Of a stretch of DNA of 64,000 nucleotides, positions 51,206 to 59,220 are shown piece by piece; position 1 is the first letter of the stretch; every line of letters starts with the position of its first letter. A model generated the notes under the pieces. That model searched no databases. It had not been told where the DNA came from and saw only the letters and a program-made list of their open reading frames with translations. The stretch comes from Streptomyces griseomycini. Lineage in GTDB: Bacteria; Actinomycetota; Actinomycetes; Streptomycetales; Streptomycetaceae. The stretch is from the NCBI RefSeq assembly GCF_014203535.1, contig NZ_JACHJI010000012.1:124001-188000 (forward strand), read 5' to 3'. The translations under genes and the position numbers were made by a program.

Positions 51206-52672
51206 GTGAGCAAGGACGCCGTGACGACGGCAATGGCCGCACCCCCCACCACGACGGCCCCGGCCCCCGCGGACGCGGGCGACGCCGGTTACAGCAAGGA
51301 CCTCAAAGCCCGCCACGTCAACATGATCGCCATCGGCGGCGCGATCGGCACCGGGCTCTTCCTGGGCGCCGGCGGCCGTCTGCACGACGCCGGCCCGGCG
51401 CTCGCGCTGGCCTATCTGGTCTGCGGCGTCTTCGCCTTCTTCGTCGTGCGGGCCCTGGGCGAGCTGGTCCTGTACCGCCCGTCCTCGGGTTCCTTCGTGT
51501 CGTACGCGCGGGAGTTCCTCGGCGAGAAGGGCGCGTACGTCGCCGGCTGGATGTACTTCCTGAACTGGTCGACGACCGGTATCGCCGACATCACCGCGAT
51601 CGCGCTCTACACGCACTACTGGAGCCTGTTCACCGACATCCCGCAATGGGTGCTCGCGCTGGTCGCGCTCGCGGTGGTGCTGGCCGTGAACCTGATCTCG
51701 GTGAAGATCTTCGGCGAGCTGGAGTTCTGGTTCGCGATCATCAAGGTGGCCACGCTCGTCGCCTTCATGCTCGTCGGCGTCTTCCTGCTCGCCACCCAGC
51801 ACGAGGTGGGCGGCGGCACCCCCGGTCTGAACATGATCACGGACAACGGCGGCGTCCTCCCGCACGGCGTGCTGCCCGTCGTCATCGTCATGCAGGGCGT
51901 GATCTTCGCGTACGCGGCGCTGGAGCTGGTCGGTGTCGCGGCGGGCGAGACCGCCGAACCGGAGAAGGTCGTCCCCCGCGCGGTGAACTCCATCATGTGG
52001 CGCGTCGGCCTCTTCTACGTCGGCTCCGTCGTCCTGCTCGCCCTCCTGCTGCCCGGCTCGATGTACTCGGCCGGCGAGAGCCCCTTCGTCACCGTCCTGT
52101 CGAAGATCGGCGTCCCGGCGGCCGGCGACGTGATGAACCTGGTCGTCCTCACGGCCGCGATGTCGTCCCTGAACTCCGGCCTGTACTCCACCGGCCGCAT
52201 CCTGCGCTCCATGGCCGTGGCGGGCTCCGCCCCGAAGTTCACCGCCCGCATGAACCGCAGCCAGGTGCCCTACGGCGGCATCCTGCTGACCTGTGGCGTG
52301 TGCGTGCTCGGAGTCGGCCTGAACTTCCTCATGCCGGCCCAGGCCTTCGAGATCGTGCTGAACGTCGCCTCGCTCGGCATCATCAGCACCTGGGTGATCA
52401 TCATGATCTGCCACCTGATCTTCGTCCGCCGGGCCCGCGCCGGACTGGCCACCCGCCCGTCCTTCCGCCTCCCCGGCAGCCCGGTCACCGAGATCGCCAC
52501 CATCGCCTTCCTGGTGGCCGTCCTCGGCCTGATGTGGAACGACCCCGAGATCGGCCGGAAGACGCTGCTGCTCGTCCCCGTGATCGCGGTGATGCTGGTC
52601 GCGGGCTGGTACGGCGTCCGCCGCCGGGTCGGACGGACCGCCGACCGCGAGCCGGGCGGGCTCACGAAGTAA
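51206..52672 (+). CDS. Amino acid permease, APC family (L-asparagine permease-like)
   Basis: This 488-residue transporter has 12 predicted helices. The APC signature GYSKDLKARHVNMIAIGGAI with GTGLFLGAGGRL, then GELVLYRPSSGSFVSYAREFLGEKG, is the pattern of the asparagine/D-serine permease group (AnsP/CycA). It is a proton-coupled amino acid importer. It starts at GTG 51206, with GGAG five bases upstream. A perfect terminator hairpin follows the stop at once. Confidence 0.88.
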   Translation: MSKDAVTTAMAAPPTTTAPAPADAGDAGYSKDLKARHVNMIAIGGAIGTGLFLGAGGRLHDAGPALALAYLVCGVFAFFVVRALGELVLYRPSSGSFVSYAREFLGEKGAYVAGWMYFLNWSTTGIADITAIALYTHYWSLFTDIPQWVLALVALAVVLAVNLISVKIFGELEFWFAIIKVATLVAFMLVGVFLLATQHEVGGGTPGLNMITDNGGVLPHGVLPVVIVMQGVIFAYAALELVGVAAGETAEPEKVVPRAVNSIMWRVGLFYVGSVVLLALLLPGSMYSAGESPFVTVLSKIGVPAAGDVMNLVVLTAAMSSLNSGLYSTGRILRSMAVAGSAPKFTARMNRSQVPYGGILLTCGVCVLGVGLNFLMPAQAFEIVLNVASLGIISTWVIIMICHLIFVRRARAGLATRPSFRLPGSPVTEIATIAFLVAVLGLMWNDPEIGRKTLLLVPVIAVMLVAGWYGVRRRVGRTADREPGGLTK

Positions 52673-52676
52673 CAGG

Positions 52677-52701
52677 GCGGAGCCACTGTCAGTGGCTCCG
52701 C
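52677..52701. terminator. Perfect terminator hairpin after the permease gene
   Basis: GCGGAGCCACTG (52677-52688) and its reverse complement (52690-52701) flank a single T, giving a 10-bp stem with a five-base loop in practice. The -10 of the next gene starts two bases later (52703). Confidence 0.8.
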
Positions 52702-52702
52702 C

Positions 52703-52714
52703 TACGGTGGCGTC
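52703..52714 (+). promoter_or_regulatory. -10 box of leaderless macro-domain gene
   Basis: TACGGT (52703-52708) ends 6 bases before ATG 52715, immediately downstream of the terminator hairpin. Confidence 0.55.
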
Positions 52715-53194
52715 ATGTCGGGGATCACATACGTCCGGGGTGACGCCACCGCTCCGTCGGTGAAGGGCGTCAAGGTCATCGCCCATGTCTGCAACGACAT
52801 CGGGGGCTGGGGGAAGGGCTTCGTCCTGGCCGTGTCGCGCCGCTGGCCCGAGCCGGAGGCCGCCTACCGCGCCTGGCACCGCGACCGCGCGTCCAACGAC
52901 TTCGCCCTGGGCGCGGTGCAGCTGGTCCAGGTCGAGCGGTACGTCTGGGTGGCCAACATGATCGGCCAGCGTGGCGTGCGGACCGGCAGCAAGGGCGTTC
53001 CCGTCCGCTACGAGGCGATCGACACCGCCCTCGCCCGCCTCGCCGACCACGCGGCCGGCCTCGGCGCCTCCGTCCACATGCCCCGCATCGGCTGCGGGCT
53101 GGCCGGCGGGAAGTGGTCCCGGGTCGAGCCGATGGTCACCGGGCGGCTGGTCCGGCGGGGGATACCGGTGACGGTGTACGACCACGGGGACTGA
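52715..53194 (+). CDS. Macro-domain protein (ADP-ribose-binding)
   Basis: This 159-residue stand-alone macro domain of the ALC1/OARD1-Poa1p branch has VCNDIGGWGKGFVLAVSRRW, ANMIGQRGVRTG and MPRIGCGLAGGKW. Macro domains bind ADP-ribose and may remove ADP-ribose or its phosphate from proteins or nucleic acids. The loop after GCGL has Ala where OARD1-type glycohydrolases have a catalytic Asp, and no obvious Lys partner is seen. ADP-ribose-1''-phosphatase-like or binding-only function is more likely. Confidence 0.87.
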   Translation: MSGITYVRGDATAPSVKGVKVIAHVCNDIGGWGKGFVLAVSRRWPEPEAAYRAWHRDRASNDFALGAVQLVQVERYVWVANMIGQRGVRTGSKGVPVRYEAIDTALARLADHAAGLGASVHMPRIGCGLAGGKWSRVEPMVTGRLVRRGIPVTVYDHGD

Positions 53195-53209
53195 GCGTGC
53201 CGCCGCGCG

Positions 53210-54091
53210 TCAGCCCTCCGGCGCGAACGCCCGCAGCAGGCACCGGGTGAGGCGTGCCGTGACGGTCCCCTCCGGATCCAGACGGGGATTGAAGATCGTC
53301 ACGTCGAAGCCGACGGCACCGGGCCCGGTCAGCGCGGTGCGCAGAACCGTCTCCAGTTCCTCCCAGGCCAGTCCGCCGGGGAGCCGGTAGTCGACCGCGG
53401 GCATGACCGCGTCGTCCAGGACGTCGGCGTCGAGGTGCACCCAGTACCCGGCGCCCGCGCCGGTCAGCAGGCCGATCGCACGGCGCGCCGCCTGTGCCGC
53501 TCCCAGGACGCGCACCGCGTCGAGGTCCATCGCGTGCAGCGCGGGCGGCAGCGGCTGCATCCCGGCCGCCGCGGACTCCTCGGTGTCCCGGAAGCCGAGG
53601 GCGACCACGTCCTCGTCCCGCACCAGGGGGCCCCGGCCCTCCAGGTCGCCGAGGACGCCGGGCCCCCGCCCGGTGGCCAGCGCGAGCTCCATCGACGCCA
53701 CCTCGCCGACCGGCTCCGCCGCCGGCTGGTAGAAGTCGGTGTGGCCGTCGAGGAACAGCAGCCCGTGCCGGCCCCGGCGGCGCAGCGCGAGCAGATGGCC
53801 GAGCAGGATGCTGCAGTCCCCGCCCAGCACCACGGGGAACCGTCCGGCGTCGAGGACGTCGCCCACCGTGTCGGCCAGCGCGACCGCGTACGCGGCGATG
53901 CCCGCCGGGTTCAGCACCCCGGTGACCGGATCGCGCACCGGGTCGTACCCGGGCGGCTCGACCCGGCCCGCCCGCACCGCCCCGAGCCCCTCGGCCAGCC
54001 CGGCGCCGAGGAGGGCGCCGGCGAGGTCCTCGACCCCGGTCGGCCGCAGCCCCAGGACGGACGGTGCCTCGATGATCGCCACGTCCCGCAC
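53210..54091 (-). CDS. Arginase/agmatinase-family protein with GGDC motif
   Basis: This 293-residue ureohydrolase-fold protein has three binuclear-metal motifs: GGDCSILLG, DGHTDFY and HLDADVLDDAVMPA. In arginases the first is GGDH, where His is a metal ligand; here it is Cys. The acidic ligands of the other motifs are intact. Substrate (arginine, agmatine, guanidinobutyrate) cannot be assigned. The start at GTG 54091 has GAGGGAG about six bases upstream. The longer frame to 54217 reads low-complexity. Confidence 0.85.
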   Translation of the reverse strand: MRDVAIIEAPSVLGLRPTGVEDLAGALLGAGLAEGLGAVRAGRVEPPGYDPVRDPVTGVLNPAGIAAYAVALADTVGDVLDAGRFPVVLGGDCSILLGHLLALRRRGRHGLLFLDGHTDFYQPAAEPVGEVASMELALATGRGPGVLGDLEGRGPLVRDEDVVALGFRDTEESAAAGMQPLPPALHAMDLDAVRVLGAAQAARRAIGLLTGAGAGYWVHLDADVLDDAVMPAVDYRLPGGLAWEELETVLRTALTGPGAVGFDVTIFNPRLDPEGTVTARLTRCLLRAFAPEG

Positions 54092-54188
54092 GTCCGGCTC
54101 CCTCGTCCGCCCGGCGGCGCCGGCCGGCCCACGCGCGTGACCGGCGCATGAGCCCACCGTAGACCGCCGGGCGGGACACGGCGCGTCC

Positions 54189-55709
54189 TCAGTGACGGTG
54201 CCCGTCGTCGTGCACACCGTTCGTCGCGGCGATCTCCTTCCACGACTTCGGCGGCACCGGCGCCTCCGCGGACCCCGCGGGAGCCTTCGCCGCTCCCGAC
54301 ACCGCCCGAGCCGCCGGCCCCTCCGGCTTGGACGCCTGGTACAGCCAGGTGTCGAACAGCGCCGCCAGCGGCTCGCCCGACACCTCCTCGGCGTACCGCC
54401 GGAAGTCCGCGACCGTCGCGTTGCCGTGGGCGTACTTCCGCGGCCAGCCCTTCAGGACGGTGAAGAACGCCTCGTCGCCGACCTCGTTCCGCAGCGCCTG
54501 CAGGGCCAGCGCGCCCCGGTCGTAGACGGCGCCGTGGAACTGGTTCTCCGGGCCCGGGTCACCCGGTCTCACCGTCCAGAACGGGTCGTCGGCCGGGCGC
54601 GAGGCGTACACGTGGTCGGCGAGTTCCTGAGCCGTGCCCTCGCCCTCGTGCTCGGACCACAGCCACTGGGCGTACCGCGCGAAGCCCTCGTTGATCCAGA
54701 TGTCCTTCCAGCCCGCCACGGAGACCAGGTTCCCGTACCACTGGTGGGCCAGCTCGTGGACGACGACGGACACGTTGGAGCCGTTCGCGAACTGGCGCGG
54801 GCTGTAGAACGGCCGGGTCTGGGTCTCCAGCGCGTACCCGGTGTCGGTGTTCGGCACGTAGCCGCCGAGCGCGTCGTAGGGGTACGGCCCGAAGTACTCG
54901 GTGAGCCAGTCGGCGACCTCCCCGGTCCGCTCGACGCTCGCCCGTGCCGCGCCCGCGTCGGCGCCCAGGTCCTCGCTGTAGGCGTTGAGGACCGGGACGC
55001 CGCTCTCGGTCGTGCCGGTGGTGATGTCGAACCGGCCGATCGCGAGCGTGGCCAGGTAGGTCGCCTGCGGTTTGTCGGAGCGCCAGTTCCAGCGGGTCCA
55101 GCCGGCCCGTGAATCCGTCGACCGCAGCGTCCCGTTGGAGACGGCCTGGGTGCCGTCCGGAACCTGCACCGAGACGTCGTAGGTGGCCTTGTCCAGCGGA
55201 TGGTCGTTGCTCGGGAACCACCACCAGGCCGCCTCCGGCTCGCCCGCCGCGACACCGCCGTCCGGGGTGCGGTGCCAGCCGGTGAAGCCGTACGCCTCCT
55301 TCGACGACGGCACACCCCGGTAGCGGACCACGACCGTGACGTCCGCGCCCTCGGGCAGGGCCCTCTTCGGGGTGATCTCCAGCTCGTGCTCGCCGGAGGC
55401 GGTGAACGACGCCTTCGCGCCGTCGACCCGCACCTCGCTCACGTCCAGCAGGAAGTCCAGGTTGAAGCGGGACAGGTCCTGGGTGGTGCGGGCCAGAAGG
55501 GTGGCGGTGCCCTCCAGTTCGTCGGTGGCCGGCCGGTACCTCAGCCGGAGGTCGTAGTGGGAGACGTCGTATCCGCCGTTGCCGTAGGCCGGGTAGTAGG
55601 GGTCGCCGATGCCCGGCGCGCCGGGGGAGGGGCTCGCGGCCGATGCCGGGATCGCCAGCAACAGGGTGGCCGAGGCCAGGACTCCCGGCACGATGATTCT
55701 GCGGTGCAC
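54189..55709 (-). CDS. Secreted M1-family zinc aminopeptidase
   Basis: This 506-residue exported aminopeptidase has a signal peptide (GVLASATLLLAIPASAA), an N-terminal saddle beta-domain and a catalytic domain with HELAH (His318, Glu319, His322) and zinc ligand Glu341 in WINEGFA. It is shorter than ePepN-type enzymes because the C-terminal helical domain is small. It ends in a His-rich tail (DDGHRH). GTG 55709 has GGAG about six bases upstream. It diverges from the X-Pro peptidase operon. Confidence 0.9.
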   Translation of the reverse strand: MHRRIIVPGVLASATLLLAIPASAASPSPGAPGIGDPYYPAYGNGGYDVSHYDLRLRYRPATDELEGTATLLARTTQDLSRFNLDFLLDVSEVRVDGAKASFTASGEHELEITPKRALPEGADVTVVVRYRGVPSSKEAYGFTGWHRTPDGGVAAGEPEAAWWWFPSNDHPLDKATYDVSVQVPDGTQAVSNGTLRSTDSRAGWTRWNWRSDKPQATYLATLAIGRFDITTGTTESGVPVLNAYSEDLGADAGAARASVERTGEVADWLTEYFGPYPYDALGGYVPNTDTGYALETQTRPFYSPRQFANGSNVSVVVHELAHQWYGNLVSVAGWKDIWINEGFARYAQWLWSEHEGEGTAQELADHVYASRPADDPFWTVRPGDPGPENQFHGAVYDRGALALQALRNEVGDEAFFTVLKGWPRKYAHGNATVADFRRYAEEVSGEPLAALFDTWLYQASKPEGPAARAVSGAAKAPAGSAEAPVPPKSWKEIAATNGVHDDGHRH

Positions 55710-55903
55710 GAAGGGCTCCAAGTCGTAGGGGCACGAGGCCTTTCGGAGCCTATTGACCCCCCCTGCCCCGGACATGTCCACGGCCCCCGCCGTCACACGA
55801 TCGCCATTCGGCCGCCACGAACCTCCGGCCCCGGACGCGGTTTCGGCCACCGACACGCTCACGGGGCGTCAGCCGCCCTCTTCTTTACTCCAGTTGCCCG
55901 ATG

Positions 55904-55915
55904 TACCGTCCGCGC
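55904..55915 (+). promoter_or_regulatory. -10 box of leaderless X-Pro peptidase gene
   Basis: TACCGT (55904-55909) ends 6 bases before ATG 55916. This sets 55916 as the start over the in-frame ATG at 55901. Confidence 0.55.
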
Positions 55916-57871
55916 ATGCCGAAACGCACGCGCTTCACGACCTGGAGACCGCTCGCGACGGCGGCCACGGCCGCCCTGACGGCCACGCTGCTCACCCCGG
56001 CCGCGGCGGACGCCGCGCCGCGCGAGAGCCTGCCCGTCCACTCCTACGAGAACGCCGTCCGCGAGGCCGTCTGGGTGGACACCGGACTCGACGAGGACCG
56101 CGACGGACGCGCCGACCGCGTCGCCGTCGACATCGTCCGCCCCCGCGAACCCGCGCAGCGGGGCCGCAAGGTCCCCGTCATCATGGACGCCAGCCCGTAC
56201 TACTCCTGCTGCGGACGCGGCAACGAGAGCCAGAAGAAGACGTACGACGCGAACGGCGACATCGTGGGCATGCCGCTGTTCTACGACAACTACTTCGTGC
56301 CGCGCGGCTACGCCGTCGTCGGCGTCGACCTGGCCGGAACCAACCGGTCCGACGGCTGCGTGGACGTGGGGGGCCGCTCCGACGTCCAGTCCGCCAAGGC
56401 CGTCGTCGACTGGCTCAACGGCCGCGGCGAGGCCTACACCACCCGCACCGGCACCGAACGGGCCGAGGCGACCTGGACCAACGGCCGCACCGGCATGATC
56501 GGAAAGAGCTGGGACGGCACCATCGCCAACGGGGTCGCCGCCACCGGTGTCGAGGGCCTGGAGACGATCGTCCCGATCGCCGCCATCTCCTCCTGGTACG
56601 ACTACTACTTCACCCGGGGCGCCCCGCTCTACGACTCCGGTCCCGACTGGCTGTCGAACTACGTCGAGAGCCCACAGGCCCGCGCGCGGTGCGCCGGCGT
56701 CCAGCGTGAACTCGTCGAGGGCGCCCCGCGCACCGGCGACCGGACGCCGCTGTGGACCGAACGCGACTACGTGCGCGCCGCGGAGAAGGTGAGGGCCAGC
56801 GTCTTCCTCGTGCACGGCATGCAGGACCTCAACGTGCGGATGCAGCACGTCGGCCCCTGGTGGGACGCCCTCGCGAAGAACGGGGTCGAGCGCAAGATCT
56901 GGCTCTCCCAGACCGGTCACGTCGACCCCTTCGACTTCCGCCGCGCCGAGTGGGTCGACACCCTGCACCGCTGGTTCGACCACGAACTCCTCGGCTACGA
57001 CAACGGCGTCGACCGGGAACCGGTGGCCGACATCGAGCGCCGCCCCGACCAGTGGGTCACCTCCGCGACCTGGCCGCCGCGCGGCACGCACACCGCGACC
57101 CTGCGCCCCGCCAAGGGCACGGAGGCCGGCGTCGGCACCCTGGGCCTGCGCAGGGGCAGGGGCACCGAGACCGTCACCGACGACCCGCGGCTGAGCGAGA
57201 CCGACTGGGCCGCGCGCGTCGACACGCCGACACCGGACAAGGCGGGCTTCGTCACCGGGCCGCTCACCCGCGACCTGCGGCTGTCCGGCTCCTCCCGGGT
57301 CACCGTCACCGCCACCCCCAGCACCCCGACGGCCCACCTGTCCGCCGTCCTGGTGGACCTCGGCCCCGACACCATCCGCGACTACGCCGACGCCGACGAG
57401 GGCATCACCACCCTCGCCGAGCGCACCTGCTGGGGCGCGAGCACCGCGGGCGACAGCTCCTGCTTCAAGGAGACCCGCGCCAAGACCACCGACGTCGGCT
57501 TCACCGTCGTCAGCCGCGGCTGGGCCGACCTCGGCGACCACGCGAACAGCGGCAGGGGCGAGTCCCTCACCCCCGGCGAGCGGTACACCATCACCCTCGA
57601 CCTCGCGGCCACCGACCACGTCGTGCCCGAGGGCCACCGCCTGGCGCTGATCGTCGCGGGCACCGACCGGGGCCTGATCGACCCCCCGGCCGACACCCCG
57701 ACGCTTACCCTCGACCTGGCCCGCACCTCCGCGCGCGTCCCGTTCGTCGGCGGAACGGCCGCGTTCGCCCGCGCCACCGCGGGCTCGCACGCCGAGGCCC
57801 GGGACGCGGTCCTGGACGGCGTGGACCGGCCGAGCGCCACCGCCCACCGCGTCCCCGGGGAGGCCCGGTGA
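55916..57871 (+). CDS. Secreted X-Pro dipeptidyl-peptidase (CocE/NonD family)
   Basis: This 651-residue secreted serine peptidase of the S15 type has a signal peptide (LATAATAALTATLLTPAAADA). The hydrolase domain has nucleophile GKSWDGTIANG (Ser), HGMQDLNV (Asp) and SQTGHVDPF (His). A C-terminal jelly-roll domain (about 440-630) typical of CocE/NonD follows. It releases Xaa-Pro dipeptides from peptides. It overlaps the next gene by GTGA. Confidence 0.9.
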   Translation: MPKRTRFTTWRPLATAATAALTATLLTPAAADAAPRESLPVHSYENAVREAVWVDTGLDEDRDGRADRVAVDIVRPREPAQRGRKVPVIMDASPYYSCCGRGNESQKKTYDANGDIVGMPLFYDNYFVPRGYAVVGVDLAGTNRSDGCVDVGGRSDVQSAKAVVDWLNGRGEAYTTRTGTERAEATWTNGRTGMIGKSWDGTIANGVAATGVEGLETIVPIAAISSWYDYYFTRGAPLYDSGPDWLSNYVESPQARARCAGVQRELVEGAPRTGDRTPLWTERDYVRAAEKVRASVFLVHGMQDLNVRMQHVGPWWDALAKNGVERKIWLSQTGHVDPFDFRRAEWVDTLHRWFDHELLGYDNGVDREPVADIERRPDQWVTSATWPPRGTHTATLRPAKGTEAGVGTLGLRRGRGTETVTDDPRLSETDWAARVDTPTPDKAGFVTGPLTRDLRLSGSSRVTVTATPSTPTAHLSAVLVDLGPDTIRDYADADEGITTLAERTCWGASTAGDSSCFKETRAKTTDVGFTVVSRGWADLGDHANSGRGESLTPGERYTITLDLAATDHVVPEGHRLALIVAGTDRGLIDPPADTPTLTLDLARTSARVPFVGGTAAFARATAGSHAEARDAVLDGVDRPSATAHRVPGEAR

Positions 57872-59136
57872 AGCGGGCCCTCGTCCTCACCGCCACCGTC
57901 CTCGCCGCGTCCCTCGTCACCGCACCGGGCCGGGCCGCCGAACACTCCGCGCCCCGGACCGGGTTCGAGGCGAGCGACGGCGCCCGCTGGACCACCCTGG
58001 ACGAGGAGCAGCGGTTCCTCGCGGCCGTCGACCGGGCGAGCAGCCGGGTCTCCGTCACCCGGATCGGGACGACGCGGCAGGACCGGCCGCTCCGGCTCGT
58101 CCGCATCGGCACCCGCCCCACCTCCCACACGGTGCTACTCGTGTGCAGTCAGCACGGCGACGAACCCTCCGGCCGCGAGGCCTGCCTCACCACCGTCCGC
58201 GACCTGGCCTTCGCCGAGGACCGGCCCACCCGCCGCCTCCTGGAGCGCACCACGGTGCTCGTCGTCCCCACCGCCAACCCCGACGGCCGCGCCGCCGACA
58301 CCCGGGGCAACGGCGACGGCGTCGACGTCAACCGCGACCACCTCGCCCTGCGGACCGCCGAGGGACGCGCCCTGGCCGCCGTCGTCCGCGACCGCCGCCC
58401 GGACGTGATCTACGACCTGCACGAGTACGGCGCCACACCCCCCTACTACGACAAGGACCTGTTCGACCTCTGGCCGCGCAACCTCAACACCCACCCGGCC
58501 GTCCACGACACCGCGCGGAGCCTGTCCCGCGACTACGTGCGCCCCGCCGCCGAAGCCGCCGGCCACTCGACCGGCACCTACGGCGTCTGGACCGACCCCG
58601 TCACCGGCGAACCGATCCGCCAGACCGCCGGCGACGGACAGGAACGCATCCTGCGCAACATGTCCGGGATCAAGCACGGCGTCGGCCTGCTCATCGAGAG
58701 CCGCGTCGACCCGCTCACCGACGCGGAGCGGGCCGACGCGGCCCTCAACAACCGGCGCAGGGTGAACTCCCAGCTGGCGGCGCTCGAGGGCCTGCTGCGC
58801 TTCACCGGCGAGCGCCGCGGACAGGTCGAGGCGGCCACCGCCGCGGCGCGCACCGCCGGCCACGCCGACACCGGCCCCGTGCACCTGGGCGGAGCCGACA
58901 ACGATCCGCCCGAGCCCTCCGAGGTGATCGCCGACCCGCCCTGCGGCTACCGCCTGACCGCAGCCCGGTACGCGGACGTCCGGGACGAACTCGCCCTGCA
59001 CGGCGTGCGCGTCCGACCGGACGGCGACGGCGTCCTCGTCCCCCTGCGGCAGTCGTTGCGGGCCCTCGTCCCGCTGCTCCTCGACGGGCGCGCCGCGTAC
59101 CACCTCACGGAGGGGGAGCCCGACACCTCCTGTTGA
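57868..59136 (+). CDS. Secreted M14-family zinc carboxypeptidase
   Basis: This 422-residue exported metallocarboxypeptidase has a signal peptide (LVLTATVLAASLVTAPGRA). Zinc ligands are in SQHGDEPSGRE (HxxE) and IYDLHEYG, and the substrate-binding motif is VDVNRDH. The catalytic Glu is probably in LLIESR near residue 275. The C-terminal 100 residues are an accessory domain. GTG 57868 overlaps the X-Pro peptidase stop, so the two peptidases are coordinated. Confidence 0.9.
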   Translation: MKRALVLTATVLAASLVTAPGRAAEHSAPRTGFEASDGARWTTLDEEQRFLAAVDRASSRVSVTRIGTTRQDRPLRLVRIGTRPTSHTVLLVCSQHGDEPSGREACLTTVRDLAFAEDRPTRRLLERTTVLVVPTANPDGRAADTRGNGDGVDVNRDHLALRTAEGRALAAVVRDRRPDVIYDLHEYGATPPYYDKDLFDLWPRNLNTHPAVHDTARSLSRDYVRPAAEAAGHSTGTYGVWTDPVTGEPIRQTAGDGQERILRNMSGIKHGVGLLIESRVDPLTDAERADAALNNRRRVNSQLAALEGLLRFTGERRGQVEAATAAARTAGHADTGPVHLGGADNDPPEPSEVIADPPCGYRLTAARYADVRDELALHGVRVRPDGDGVLVPLRQSLRALVPLLLDGRAAYHLTEGEPDTSC

Positions 59137-59220
59137 GCAGGTGAGTTTTGCGCCACGCGTGGTAGGGGCGTATCGGGAGGAGCGTTCTCCGCCCAACGGC
59201 TCTGAGGAAAGGTGCCGCCA

